The notes under the pieces are model-generated. The model ran no database searches. It was given only the letters and a program-made list of their open reading frames with translations, and was not told the DNA's origin. Below, one piece after another: positions 34,800 to 44,236 of a DNA stretch of 64,000 nucleotides. A program made the position numbers and the translations under genes. Every line of letters starts with the position of its first letter. Position 1 is the first letter of the stretch. The stretch lies in the NCBI GenBank assembly GCA_029379225.1, contig JAQYWR010000020.1:1-64000 (forward strand), read 5' to 3'. Origin of the DNA: Nostoc sp. S4 (lineage in GTDB: Bacteria; Cyanobacteriota; Cyanobacteriia; Cyanobacteriales; Nostocaceae).

Positions 34800-36056
34800 T
34801 TACGTTTTTCCTGCCACAACTGAGTTTTCTAGCAACACTTCCATTGCTGCTTGATATTGTAGATCCGCAGTTGTGCCAATCTGTTCGCGATTCAGGGGTA
34901 CTTGGGAAATCACTCGATCTGGCTTAATACCTAGTTTGTTAATATCCCGATGTTGAGGAGTTTCATACTTAGCAATTGTTACTGCTAAACCTGAACCATC
35001 TGATAATTCAAACAAAGATTGAATTAAACCCTTACCAAAAGTAGTTTCGCCTATCAATTGGGCACGTCCATTATCTTGGAGTGCGCCAGCAAGAATCTCA
35101 CTGGCACTAGCAGTTCCTTGATTCACCAAAATCACCAGAGGAGCGTTTGTCAGGGCTGTCCCAGAAGCTTCAAAACTACCCTGAATGCCTTGTCGATTAA
35201 CAGTGTAGACAATAGTGCCAGAGTCTAACCACAAGCGGGCGATTTCAATTCCAGCTTGTAATAGCCCCCCAGGATTATTTCGTAAATCTAGAATGTAGGC
35301 AGCAGCGCCTTTTTTTTCTAGACTAGAAATAGTGTGTGCCAATTCCATAGAGGCGTTGGCATTGAATTGAGTAAGGCGAAGGTAGCCAATGGGTGTACCC
35401 TTTGGGGAAACACGCAATTCGGAAACCACAGGGTTAAGAGCAATGCGATCGCGTTTGAGTCTAATTTCTGTTTCTGCTTCTCCATCTCGTTCGATTAGGA
35501 GAGTCACAAGGCTGCCACTGGGCCCGCGCATTTTCACCGCAGCTTCATCAAGGGTGAGATTTTCAGTGGGAATACCTTCGATTTTAAGAATGCGATCGCG
35601 TGGTTTAATCCCCGCTTTATCTGCTGGTGAACCTGCGATGGGAGCCACTACTTCCAGCTTACCAGTTTCAGCATTGAGAGCAATTTGTAATCCCACTCCC
35701 GTTAGCTCTCCAGAAGTGTTTACCTGTAAGCTGCGGTATTGTTCTGGGTCTAAAAAGCGGGTAAAAGGGTCGTCAAGGCTCTTGAGCATTGTCTGAATGG
35801 CCGTATAAGCTGCATTAGAATCGCTAAGCGGCTTCTCCAAAACTTTTTGCCGGACTGCCGCCCAATTTTGATGATTAAACGTCTCATCCAGGTAAGTATG
35901 ATTGACAATTCGCCAAACTTCAGAAACCAGCTTTTGTTGTGCCGTCAAAGCCAGTGCCGGCTGGGTAAGTGTACCCATAGCTAAACAAAACGCCATTAGC
36001 AGTGAAAATCCAACTCGGAAAAACTGTTTGTTCATGAACCCCATTATCAATTCCAC
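34800..36056 (-). CDS. ctpA: Carboxyl-terminal processing protease (S41), CtpA-like
   Basis: A 418-residue lumenal/periplasmic protease. The N-terminal signal (FSLLMAFCLAMGTLTQPALA) is followed by a helical pro-region, a PDZ domain (about 110-200; GVGLQIALN, AGIKPRDRILKIEGIP) and the S41 catalytic core. GTASASEILAG carries Ser317 and FGKGLIQSL carries Lys342, the Ser-Lys dyad with the spacing of D1 processing protease. CtpA trims the D1 C-terminus to allow assembly of the manganese cluster. Its divergent position beside petB supports ctpA over the ctpB/ctpC paralogues, though this is not decisive. The ATG at residue 8 (MNKQFF) could be the true start. Confidence 0.85.
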   Translation of the reverse strand: MELIMGFMNKQFFRVGFSLLMAFCLAMGTLTQPALALTAQQKLVSEVWRIVNHTYLDETFNHQNWAAVRQKVLEKPLSDSNAAYTAIQTMLKSLDDPFTRFLDPEQYRSLQVNTSGELTGVGLQIALNAETGKLEVVAPIAGSPADKAGIKPRDRILKIEGIPTENLTLDEAAVKMRGPSGSLVTLLIERDGEAETEIRLKRDRIALNPVVSELRVSPKGTPIGYLRLTQFNANASMELAHTISSLEKKGAAAYILDLRNNPGGLLQAGIEIARLWLDSGTIVYTVNRQGIQGSFEASGTALTNAPLVILVNQGTASASEILAGALQDNGRAQLIGETTFGKGLIQSLFELSDGSGLAVTIAKYETPQHRDINKLGIKPDRVISQVPLNREQIGTTADLQYQAAMEVLLENSVVAGKT

Positions 36057-36556
36057 CTCAACCCAAATTGCCTAGAATTGCCCACTTGTCCTGTTGTTGA
36101 TGAAATCTATCTCTCGATTATGTTACTTTTTTTATAGAAGTGGTGCATTCTTCTCATCAAGTTATTTACTCAACTGATGCAGTTCATCCCACTCAGCAAA
36201 CGATAAAATCTACTTTGTGCCCACCATTTTGTGTGTTGAGGCATAAAGAGACCGCAATACATTCCATCTTTACAGAGTGTAAAGTTTCTGAAAACTCTCT
36301 AGCACGTTCAAAGCTCACAAAAAAGTCCCCTTTACTAAAATCCCAAAATTGCTAATTGGGAGAGAAGTCACGACTCGGCGGCTTCTAGAAAGTCCGCAGA
36401 GGGTTATGCTGCTACTCTAGCCTGGGGCATCCCTTGGGAGAAGCTCGAAAGCCGAACTCACAAAATGCCGAGGCTTGAAACCCTTGAAAATTACGTCGCC
36501 GATTTATAACTTCGGAATTTATCAAACGCAACCGATTCTTAGGAACTTGAGATTGT
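36057..36556. other. Divergent ctpA/petB control region
   Basis: 500 bp without a gene between divergent ctpA and petB. Positions 36360-36490 are GC-richer and contain complementary segments (CGGCTT near 36377 and AAGCCG near 36449) that could fold in the petB leader. TATAGAA near 36134 is a -10 candidate for petB or upstream RNA. I could not assign a transcription start. Confidence 0.45.
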
Positions 36557-37204
36557 ATGGCCAACGTTTACGACTGGTTTGAGGAACGCTTAGAAATTCA
36601 AGCGATTGCCGAAGACGTTACTAGTAAGTACGTCCCTCCCCACGTCAACATCTTTTACTGCCTGGGTGGAATTACCCTAACTTGCTTTTTGATCCAGTTT
36701 GCCACTGGATTTGCCATGACGTTCTACTACAAGCCAACAGTCGCTGAAGCTTTCTCCTCAGTAGAGTACATCATGAATGAAGTCAACTTCGGTTGGCTAA
36801 TTCGCTCCATCCATCGCTGGTCTGCCAGCATGATGGTATTAATGATGATTTTGCATGTCTTCCGGATTTATCTCACAGGTGGTTTCAAAAAGCCCCGCGA
36901 ATTGACCTGGATAAGTGGTGTCATCCTGGCTGTAATCACCGTTTCCTTTGGAGTTACCGGCTACTCCCTGCCTTGGGACCAAGTTGGTTACTGGGCTGTG
37001 AAAATTGTTAGCGGTGTACCAGAAGCAATTCCTGTAGTTGGTGTTCTGATCTCCGACCTCCTGCGTGGTGGTTCGAGTGTTGGTCAAGCAACACTGACTC
37101 GTTACTACAGTGCACATACCTTTGTTTTACCTTGGTTAATTGCAGTTTTCATGCTGTTTCACTTCTTGATGATCCGCAAACAAGGGATTTCTGGTCCTTT
37201 GTAA
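36557..37204 (+). CDS. petB: Cytochrome b6
   Basis: The 215-residue core subunit of the thylakoid cytochrome b6f complex, carrying hemes bn, bp and the covalent heme cn. Cys35 (FYCLGG) is the cn attachment site. The heme ligands His86 and His100 ([10 protein letters not shown] ... MMILHVF) and His187 and His202 (YYSAHTF ... LFHFLMI) are all in place. Four transmembrane helices are evident. Length is exactly that of the family. The ATG is preceded by AGGAACTTGAG. petD follows 260 bp downstream, as in the usual petBD operon. Confidence 0.99.
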   Translation: MANVYDWFEERLEIQAIAEDVTSKYVPPHVNIFYCLGGITLTCFLIQFATGFAMTFYYKPTVAEAFSSVEYIMNEVNFGWLIRSIHRWSASMMVLMMILHVFRIYLTGGFKKPRELTWISGVILAVITVSFGVTGYSLPWDQVGYWAVKIVSGVPEAIPVVGVLISDLLRGGSSVGQATLTRYYSAHTFVLPWLIAVFMLFHFLMIRKQGISGPL

Positions 37205-37464
37205 TCTCAGGGATTAGCAAAAGGCAACATTTGTCAGTTTCCAGATCGAGATTGTTTGTTCTAAACTTATGAAACACAAGAAATTAAGTTCTACATAAGT
37301 TACAAAAAACAAACACTTGTATCGCAAGCCAAAAGCTTTAGACGCCCTCAAAGCGGCTGACGTAGATAAACACAACGCTGCTAGCCGCTTGCTAGGATTG
37401 CCTAGTAGCTGATGGCTTTCAAGAAATGCTTTAATTCAACTTAAGCAGGAGAGCACATTTAAAA

Positions 37465-37947
37465 ATGGCAACACAGAAAAAACCGGATCTGAGCGATCCC
37501 AAATTAAGAGCCAAACTGGCTAAAGGTATGGGTCACAATTACTATGGTGAACCTGCTTGGCCTAATGACCTACTTTACGTGTTTCCCATTGTAATCATGG
37601 GTTCGTTCGCTGCAATTGTAGCTCTAGCGGTGCTAGATCCAGCTATGACGGGTGAACCAGCAGATCCTTTCGCCACACCATTGGAAATTTTACCAGAGTG
37701 GTACTTATACCCAGTGTTCCAAATTTTGCGATCGCTTCCTAACAAACTTTTAGGAGTGTTAGCAATGGCTTCTGTACCTTTGGGGCTAATCCTCGTTCCT
37801 TTTATTGAGAACGTGAATAAGTTCCAAAACCCCTTCCGTCGTCCAGTTGCAACCGCAGTCTTCCTCTTTGGTACCTTTGTCACCCTGTGGCTAGGTATTG
37901 GTGCTGCGCTTCCATTGGATAAATCTTTGACCTTGGGACTATTCTAA
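37465..37947 (+). CDS. petD: Cytochrome b6f subunit IV
   Basis: The 160-residue subunit IV, which with cytochrome b6 forms the quinol-binding part of the complex. [20 protein letters not shown] at the start, the Qo-site motif [20 protein letters not shown] (PEWY), and three transmembrane helices ending in [20 protein letters not shown] are diagnostic. AGGAGA precedes the ATG at good spacing. It is co-transcribed with petB, though the 260-bp gap is longer than in many cyanobacteria and holds no gene. Confidence 0.99.
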   Translation: MATQKKPDLSDPKLRAKLAKGMGHNYYGEPAWPNDLLYVFPIVIMGSFAAIVALAVLDPAMTGEPADPFATPLEILPEWYLYPVFQILRSLPNKLLGVLAMASVPLGLILVPFIENVNKFQNPFRRPVATAVFLFGTFVTLWLGIGAALPLDKSLTLGLF

Positions 37948-37967
37948 ATTAGTCACTAGATAGTGCT

Positions 37968-38029
37968 TTGACGCCTGTGAGTTTTAAGAGCATCTGCAAA
38001 TGTGCTTTTAAAAATTTAACAGGCGTCAA
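37968..38029 (+). terminator. Long hairpin terminator of petBD
   Basis: Outer arms TTGACGCCTGT (37968-37978) and ACAGGCGTCAA (38019-38029) enclose an inner stem (TTTTAAGAGCA with TGTGCTTTTAAAA), followed by TTTTAATAG. It starts 21 bp after the petD stop. Confidence 0.7.
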
Positions 38030-38542
38030 TTTTAATAGTTCAGCTTAGATCTTGGATTTGAAGTTTTGGATGAAAAAGTCTAAGAATTGGGCATTTATGA
38101 GTTTAAAGTCAGAATTGATTAGAACTTTAGGATGATTGGTATGTTCGTCGATTAAGTATTCTCCTGATTCTTTAAGTATTCTGACTCTGTGTTGGTATAG
38201 CGTTCCGCTTTGAAGTTTCACTCTTAAGAGGCCTTAGGTACTAACTTGAAAGCGATTATGACACTAAGCCGCATAGTATCTTTGACTTGCTCTTGAATTC
38301 TAAATTCTTACAGCAAAAGCAATTCCAAAATTTAAAACCACTAAAAGTCAACAAAACAAACATTTTTCACTTACTCAAGATAAGTTGCTAGTTACAACCC
38401 TAGAATGCCAAAATTGTTCATGTTTTGTATTTTGTTACACAGAATATGTCAATTTAGATTTTTAGATGTTAAAGAAATTTTGCATAAAGCGCAAAATTTA
38501 ATCACTAGCAATTTAGGTTTACTTTTATTTAAGTCAAAGTTA

Positions 38543-39007
38543 GTGCTTACCATAGTGCAGCAAGACCATCTGACGGTTAGGAGCGAACTTAGTCTCCTAA
38601 ACGAAGTCCAAGAATGGTTTGAGCAATTTTGTTTACAACATTTGTCTCAACTTGGGTGGTCAAAAACCCAACTCGATCGCCTTAATTTAGCATTAGCAGA
38701 AGGCTTTACTAATGCTGTTCGTCACGCTCATCATGCCTTACCACCAGAAACCACCATTGACATAGGCGTTTATCTATGGATTGACCGACTAGAGATTAAA
38801 ATTTGGGATTATGGAAAACCTTTTAATCCTGATGCGATTCCAGAGCCGAAGCCAGGCAGTCTTATAGTAGGTGGATACGGATGGTTTCTCCTACGACGTT
38901 TGGCTGACCATGTTGTCTACGAACGTGTTGCAGATGGGAGAAATTGTCTGCTGATTGTCAAATATTCTACAAAAGTACAAAAGTCAAAGTCAGGCATTCA
39001 AGGATAG
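38543..39007 (+). CDS. Anti-sigma-type Ser/Thr kinase (HATPase_c_2)
   Basis: A 154-residue RsbW/SpoIIAB-like GHKL ATPase, which in partner-switching systems phosphorylates an anti-sigma antagonist. The N box EGFTNAVRHAHH, the G1 box WDYGKPFNP and the G2 region GGYGWFLLRRLADHV are all present. GTG 38543 (VLTIVQQDHLTVRSELSLLN) is preferred; the ORF extends 46 codons further to ATG 38405, but that part is hydrophobic and lacks family similarity. No antagonist or sigma gene lies nearby, so its partner is encoded elsewhere. The region 38034-38542 upstream has no other gene. Confidence 0.85.
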   Translation: MLTIVQQDHLTVRSELSLLNEVQEWFEQFCLQHLSQLGWSKTQLDRLNLALAEGFTNAVRHAHHALPPETTIDIGVYLWIDRLEIKIWDYGKPFNPDAIPEPKPGSLIVGGYGWFLLRRLADHVVYERVADGRNCLLIVKYSTKVQKSKSGIQG

Positions 39008-39558
39008 ACCAGGGCAAAAATAGTTTTGCTCCCAATTTGAGATTTTGTAGAAAATGTGTAGCAAGTGTATTGCTTTAGAGTAGTGCCTTTGCAAACACTA
39101 ACAGACGCCATTGATTAGCTAAAGAGTTCTCCAAATTAGTATCAAAACGCAACACGAACACCAAGGATAAACAAGTTAGGCAACGCAGTGGCTCAACCTT
39201 CCAATAGCGATTTTGATTAATCGTTGAGCCATCCAATTCCAAATAAAACTATGAGTAGAAGCAGTATTTAGCAACCTATTGTCTAGTTCTTTGATTGATA
39301 AAAGTATACCCTTTTTTCATAATAAGTGAATTGGAGTATTATGTTTTTTCAGTGAAATTGCTTAACTACTATAATTTTTTGGTGAAAAATCAAAGAGTAA
39401 TCCTTGTATAAAAAGAATTTACTGAATACAGTAAAGATAGCATTCGAGTTATAGAACCTCCTTTGTTAAGATTTGTCAGCAGTGTTGAGAGTCTTATTTT
39501 TGTTCTCCAACAAGTGCCATTTAGTGCTTAAAGAGATAGAAGATATAGGGGACAGAAT
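39008..39558. other. 550-bp spacer before the nucleotide-sugar genes
   Basis: No gene is seen. One hairpin, TGGCTCAAC (39189) with GTTGAGCCA (ending 39231), has an STRR-like GCAACGCAGTGGCTC arm. AT-rich DNA at 39290-39450 could hold the promoter of the following operon. Confidence 0.4.
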
Positions 39559-40548
39559 ATGACTAAGACAGCCCTAATTACAGGAATTACTGGTCAAGAT
39601 GGCTACTATCTCAGCCATTTGCTCCTCAACCAAGGTTACCGAGTTGTAGGATTAGTACCCCCACACCGACAACCTAATTTGACAAAATTGGGAAAACTGG
39701 CAAATCAGGTAGAAATTTTTACGGTAGATTTGAGAGATAGTATGGCGCTTTTGACCGCTGTTGAACAACTGCGTCCTCAAGAAATTTATAATTTAGCAGC
39801 TCCAAGTTTTGTACCCGATTCTTGGAACGATCCCTTAGGAACTCTAGATTTAATAACTGGTACAGCTACTAGGCTGTTAGAAGCAGTACGACAAGTTGGT
39901 TTGTCTACCAGATTTTATCAAGCCAGCAGTTCGGAAATGTTTGGTGATGTCTTGTATTCGCCTCAAGATGAGGAAACTCCTTTTCGTCCGAAAAATCCTT
40001 ATGCTGCGGCCAAGATGCACGCCCACTGGACAATGGTGCATCACAGACAGCGCTATGGACTATTTGCCTGTAGCGGAATTTTATATAATCATGAGTCTCC
40101 TCTACGCGCACCTCAGTTTGTCACACGCAAAGTTTCTTTAGCAGTTGCATCGATTAAATTGGGTTTAACTGACACCTTACAAATGGGTAACCTTGATGCC
40201 AAACGCGATTGGGGCTTTGCGGGAGACTACGTAGAAGCTATGTGGCGCATGTTGCAAATAAATGAGCCAGAAGAATATGTGATTGGTACAGGGAGGCTAC
40301 ACAGTGTAAGAGATTTAGTAGCTACAGCCTTTGAGTCAGTAGAATTGGATTGGAAAAACCATGTAATCATCAATACTAACTTATTGCGACAAGATGAGCA
40401 TTTTCAATTAGTTGCCAACCCCAGTAAAGCTAAAAGAAACCTTGGTTGGGAACCACAAGTCAGCTTTGAGGAACTTTTAGAAAAAATGGTAAAAACAGAT
40501 TTAGAGCAGTTACAAAGCGGTGCGATTGCCCCCTTGCCACAAGTGTAA
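39559..40548 (+). CDS. GDP-mannose 4,6-dehydratase-like SDR epimerase/dehydratase
   Basis: A 329-residue extended SDR enzyme. The NADP-binding loop GITGQDGYY (9-17), the DLRD element, the catalytic SSSEMFGD (Ser/Ser/Glu) and YAAAKMHAHW (Tyr-x3-Lys), plus the substrate loop NHESPLRAPQFVTRKV match GDP-mannose 4,6-dehydratase, which makes GDP-4-keto-6-deoxymannose for fucose, rhamnose or perosamine. Length is slightly short of Gmd (about 350-370). It is followed by a glycosyltransferase 10 bp downstream, so both probably serve one extracellular polysaccharide. ATG is preceded by GGGGAC. Confidence 0.9.
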   Translation: MTKTALITGITGQDGYYLSHLLLNQGYRVVGLVPPHRQPNLTKLGKLANQVEIFTVDLRDSMALLTAVEQLRPQEIYNLAAPSFVPDSWNDPLGTLDLITGTATRLLEAVRQVGLSTRFYQASSSEMFGDVLYSPQDEETPFRPKNPYAAAKMHAHWTMVHHRQRYGLFACSGILYNHESPLRAPQFVTRKVSLAVASIKLGLTDTLQMGNLDAKRDWGFAGDYVEAMWRMLQINEPEEYVIGTGRLHSVRDLVATAFESVELDWKNHVIINTNLLRQDEHFQLVANPSKAKRNLGWEPQVSFEELLEKMVKTDLEQLQSGAIAPLPQV

Positions 40549-40558
40549 ATAATCAAAT

Positions 40559-41746
40559 ATGCTCATTAATACAGTGACAGAAAACTTAGAATTAAGTAAT
40601 AAAGTTAATCAAAAAACTAACCACGTTTTCGTGTTCTTAGAAATTTTTGCCCAGGAAGGCGGTATTCAATCATATATAAAAGATATTTTTCGAGCTTATT
40701 TAAAATTGAATCAAGGCTATAAAGGAGAAGTTTTTTTACTGCGAGATAGTCCTAATTGCTTAAATTATTTTGCAGACGAAAATTTAAAATTTCATTACTA
40801 TAAAAATCACTCTCCCCATTTGGGAAGAGTCAAAATGGCAGTAGCTTTACTCAAGTGTCTATTACAAAACCGTCCGCAGCAAGTTTTCTGCGGTCACATT
40901 AACTTAGCAGTATTAATCCAAACCCTTTGTCAGCCCTTGGGGATCCCTTACACCGTACTAACTTATGGGAAAGAAGTCTGGGAACCGCTCAAAACTCAAG
41001 AACGTCGCGCCCTAGCGTCAGCAGCAGGAATTTGGACAATTAGTCGCTACAGCCGCGATCGCGCTTGTGCTGCCAATGGTCTAGACCCCAAAACGATACA
41101 GATGATGCCTTGTGCAATTGATGGCGACAAATTCACCCCTGGTTGCAAACAGCCAGAATTAGTTGAAAAGTACGGCTTAACTGGTGCTAAGGTGTTAATG
41201 ACAGTGGCAAGGCTGTGGTCGGGGGATATTTACAAGGGCGTAGATGTGACGATTCGGGCGTTACCACAAATTGCCGAAGTTTTCCCACAAGTAAAATATT
41301 TAGTAATTGGTCGTGGTGATGACCAACCGCGATTAGCTCAACTTGCTGCATATTTAGGTGTGAGCGATCGCGTTGTGTTTGCTGGTTTCGTTGCCACAGA
41401 AAAATTAATGGAACACTATCGCCTTGCTGATGCCTATATTATGCCTTCTCAAGAAGGCTTCGGCATTGTATATTTAGAGGCAATGGCTTGTCAAGTACCT
41501 GTATTATCTGGTGACGACGATGGGTCAGCTGACCCCTTGCAGGATGGTAAGCTAGGATGGCAAGTACCACACCGCAATCCTGATGCTGTAGCAGCAGCTT
41601 GTATAGAAATGCTGCAAGGCAATGACCAGCGGTGTGATGGAGAGTGGCTACGAAAACAAGCGATCGCTGTGTTTGGGTTAGATGCGTTTGGGTTGAAGTT
41701 GCAACAGATGCTTCTATCCTCAGTCCTCAGTCTTAATCACAAATGA
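40559..41746 (+). CDS. GT4-family glycosyltransferase
   Basis: A 395-residue GT-B fold transferase. The N-terminal domain has VFLEIFAQEGGIQSYIKDIF (acceptor side), and the linker AVLIQTLCQPLGIPYTVLTY. The C-terminal nucleotide-sugar domain has VARLWSGDIYKGVDVTIRAL and the EX7E element PSQEGFGIVYLEAMACQVPV (Glu/Glu). It is co-transcribed with the GDP-mannose dehydratase 10 bp upstream; it probably transfers mannose or a 6-deoxyhexose to a polysaccharide or lipid. Acceptor and donor cannot be read from the sequence. Confidence 0.88.
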   Translation: MLINTVTENLELSNKVNQKTNHVFVFLEIFAQEGGIQSYIKDIFRAYLKLNQGYKGEVFLLRDSPNCLNYFADENLKFHYYKNHSPHLGRVKMAVALLKCLLQNRPQQVFCGHINLAVLIQTLCQPLGIPYTVLTYGKEVWEPLKTQERRALASAAGIWTISRYSRDRACAANGLDPKTIQMMPCAIDGDKFTPGCKQPELVEKYGLTGAKVLMTVARLWSGDIYKGVDVTIRALPQIAEVFPQVKYLVIGRGDDQPRLAQLAAYLGVSDRVVFAGFVATEKLMEHYRLADAYIMPSQEGFGIVYLEAMACQVPVLSGDDDGSADPLQDGKLGWQVPHRNPDAVAAACIEMLQGNDQRCDGEWLRKQAIAVFGLDAFGLKLQQMLLSSVLSLNHK

Positions 41747-41788
41747 CCATAATGACTAAAATTGTTATTTACAGCATATTTCAAGTGC

Positions 41789-41891
41789 ATGAGGTACAAA
41801 TTGACTGATTTTGAGGCAGGAGGCAGAGGGCAGTTCTTGCAGGAGGGAGAAGAAGAATTTTTATTTTTAATTCTTTATTTGTGTACCTCAT
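41789..41891. repeat. Intergenic element with inverted ends
   Basis: ATGAGGTAC (41789-41797) and GTACCTCAT (41883-41891) bracket a purine-rich segment (GAGGCAGGAGGCAGAGGGCA). The 580-bp spacer 41747-42326 has no gene that I can support. The pattern resembles other small Nostoc repeats in this window. Confidence 0.5.
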
Positions 41892-42326
41892 TTAGTTGCA
41901 AACTGCTCTAAGAGCGTGAGAAACTATGACTAAAATGTTGGATACAGCTAAATATTAATAGATATTTTGTCCAATAGAAAACTTGCTATACTTGTAAGAG
42001 CGCAAAAACCAAGCAAAAAATTAAGACTTGAGAACCTGTACAAAACTTTTAAGAGTAGCCCACCTGTTCTCAGGCGACTCTGAAGTCCAAAAAACCTTAA
42101 TGATGCCTAATTGGTGGATTAAAGTACCAAAGTTTATCAAAATTTTACTCAAAGATAATTTAATTTATAACTAGGGTAAGCTTTATCCGAGCTTAAACCT
42201 GTAAAGTGGTAAATGCTGACACTGCCAGAATGAAGCAGAAAACAATCTGGGCAATGTCTAACAAAGTTGAAGTTTGTTTAACTTTATCCAAATGTTGTAG
42301 AGCGGAGAGCAGGACGACATTTAAAA

Positions 42327-42695
42327 ATGAGCTTTAAGTCATTTCAATTGAATCTTTTAAATCTTCGTCCCTGGCTGACTCTGCTAGCAGTTATTTGGTT
42401 GCTAGCATCACTAGGCTTGGGTTGGTTAGTAAATTCATTGTTAATTATTTTTGGGTTGCTGTTGTTAGCACCTATTGTGGCTTTCTTTGGTTTTCGTTGG
42501 TGGCTGCAACGCAACTTGATTGCTGACCAATGTCCCGTATGTAGATATGAATTTACAGCTTTAAATAATAGCCAGGTACAGTGTCCTAACTGTGGTGAGT
42601 CGTTGTTAGTACATAATCATTTTCAGCGCTTGACACCAGCAGGCACTATTGATGTCAAAGCAATTGAAGTACCAACCCAATCATTGGAAGATTAG
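42327..42695 (+). CDS. Small membrane protein with zinc ribbon
   Basis: 122 residues. Two hydrophobic helices (LRPWLTLLAVIWLLASLGLG; LLIIFGLLLLAPIVAFFGF) are followed by a rubredoxin-like zinc ribbon, CPVCRYEF ... CPNCGESL (CxxC-x18-CxxC). The ribbon should face the cytoplasm. The family looks cyanobacterial but its function is not known; zinc-dependent assembly or a regulator of a membrane complex would fit. It stands alone, with repeats at its 3' end. Confidence 0.75.
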   Translation: MSFKSFQLNLLNLRPWLTLLAVIWLLASLGLGWLVNSLLIIFGLLLLAPIVAFFGFRWWLQRNLIADQCPVCRYEFTALNNSQVQCPNCGESLLVHNHFQRLTPAGTIDVKAIEVPTQSLED

Positions 42696-42904
42696 TCATT
42701 GGTCATTAGTCATGAGTCATTAGTAACCGACAAATGACAAAACGTAAAGTCATCACTTGCCAGCTTTTAGCAAGCTAATATCACTCAATGAGCTACTAGA
42801 CCCTAGTCGAGCAGTGGCTCAACGGCAGTTCCTTTAAGTGGGGGAAAAGAGCCAATGGACTGCCTCAACTTTGCACCAGAGGATAAAGCACAAATGATTA
42901 ATGA

Positions 42905-43336
42905 CTATTTCTTTTGTCGCGAGATTGAGAGGATGTAGTTATACTGTTGCCCAGATAGTTCGCCTACATATAGTGAGTATTTTCCTGGTTGCCAGTAACC
43001 AGAAAGTTCTGGTTTGCCTCCAGAGTAATTATCTGCTTGTACACAAAATTTTCCTCCAGGCCCGTCAATCAACAGGGTTGGTTTACCTTGGCTCTCTAGT
43101 GTTAATCGTAAGTAAGGCAGTGACTCTGTAAGTTGGATAACTTGATTAGGTGCAGTGGTGATATTACCACACTTGCTTTTGACAGACCCCCCAGACTTTC
43201 CATTCAAAACTAGCGGATCTGGTTGCAAATTTTGATTAATTTCGATCTGTGGTGTCTGTGCTAAATTAATCTCAGTGAAAATTAAACCGATCGCCAAAGC
43301 TGTAGGAACAATCGTCAATAGACTAAACGCCTTCAT
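42905..43336 (-). CDS. Exported hypothetical protein
   Basis: 143 residues from ATG 43336. The ORF is open to 43423 but the extra residues are unlike a leader. MKAFSLLTIVPTALAIGLIF is a clear signal peptide, with mature start near AQTPQIEI. The mature domain (about 100 residues, predicted beta-sandwich; GKSGGSVKSKCGN, LRLTLESQGKPTLLIDGPGG, KYSLYVGELSGQQYNYILSI) resembles a PPC-type (bacterial pre-peptidase C-terminal) fold. It has a likely Cys pair and no catalytic motif; a binding role is assumed. Confidence 0.7.
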   Translation of the reverse strand: MKAFSLLTIVPTALAIGLIFTEINLAQTPQIEINQNLQPDPLVLNGKSGGSVKSKCGNITTAPNQVIQLTESLPYLRLTLESQGKPTLLIDGPGGKFCVQADNYSGGKPELSGYWQPGKYSLYVGELSGQQYNYILSISRQKK

Positions 43337-43611
43337 TTTAATTAATGCTCCAGATTTTTCTAGAGCAGTATAGTTATGTATACTCTGATTCAATAGACGA
43401 CAGCAAATCCTACTTTGTTCCAAAAAATATCGTATACTTTAATACCGCTAGATTCAGGATTATTTGAAGAAATTTAGAGAAGTCAGATCTGCAAACGGAT
43501 GGTTCATCAGTCGAATGTAGTGAAGTTAATACTTCATCTTGATTTATTACTGATAATTATTTTTACATTAATCTAAGTTAGACTACTGACAACAGAATAT
43601 AGGTTGGAAGA

Positions 43612-43697
43612 TATAGCCGTAGTCACACCCTTTAGGACATAATGACAAGGGTGAATACTAGGAATAGTAATAGTTCTACCTCCTCTCTCCTGCTATA
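43612..43697. repeat. Dispersed 85-bp repeat, copy B
   Basis: Second copy of the element at 21354-21438 (TATAGCCGTAGTCACA ... CTCCTGCTATA). Conserved blocks are AGGACATAATGACAAG, GTGAATACTA, AATAGTAATAGTT and ACCTCCT. It lies in the 413-bp gap between the divergent genes starting at 43336 and 43837. Confidence 0.65.
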
Positions 43698-43836
43698 AAA
43701 GAAAAAAATATAATTTTTCCCTGTCGAGAAAGGTCTTACGAGACAGACATTAGCTAAAATCACTAACACAACCACCAAAATAGAATTTGGTTGGTATGTT
43801 GTTGACCAAGTGTCCTAGCTGAGGTTGGAAAAATTG

Positions 43837-44181
43837 ATGAACCCTCAAAGAGAAGAAGACTTACAGCGTCGCCTCAATAAGCTAGAGGCAGAGATTAATT
43901 CCTCACCTAAGGTGGTTCCCCAATCACCAGAACAAAAACAGACATCTGAGTTTAGTTTTGCTAACTTAAACTTGCAACTAGAGCGATTTCGGATCTGGTT
44001 TGGGAATTTATCAGGAGCGAAAAAGCTGTTGTTGTCAGGTGCAGCAGTACTATTGAGCTTGGCGATAGTGCAAGCAGTGTTTAAACTGGTTGCATCTGTA
44101 ATCAGTCTGGCAGTTTTAGCAGTGTTAGTGTATGTTGGATACAAATTTTTTGTATCTAGTAGCTTTGAACGTAAGCAATAG
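43837..44181 (+). CDS. Small membrane protein, hypothetical
   Basis: 114 residues from ATG 43837, with GAGG upstream; the in-frame TTG at 43825 is less likely. An N-terminal acidic coiled coil (EEDLQRRLNKLEAEINSS) is followed by a Gln/Ser-rich linker and two adjacent hydrophobic segments (KLLLSGAAVLLSLAIVQAVF; SVISLAVLAVLVYVGYKFFV). The topology suggests a hairpin in the membrane with the coiled coil in the cytoplasm. No named family was recognised. The next gene starts 55 bp downstream, so they may be co-transcribed. Confidence 0.7.
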   Translation: MNPQREEDLQRRLNKLEAEINSSPKVVPQSPEQKQTSEFSFANLNLQLERFRIWFGNLSGAKKLLLSGAAVLLSLAIVQAVFKLVASVISLAVLAVLVYVGYKFFVSSSFERKQ

Positions 44182-44236
44182 TCTATTTTAATTGTGCCAA
44201 TTAAGGCATAGAAATAATGTCAAAGGGAATTATGCG

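Noticed and set aside
38405..38542. 46-residue N-terminal extension of the anti-sigma ATPase
   Set aside because: Lacks family similarity; the GTG at 38543 gives the normal length.
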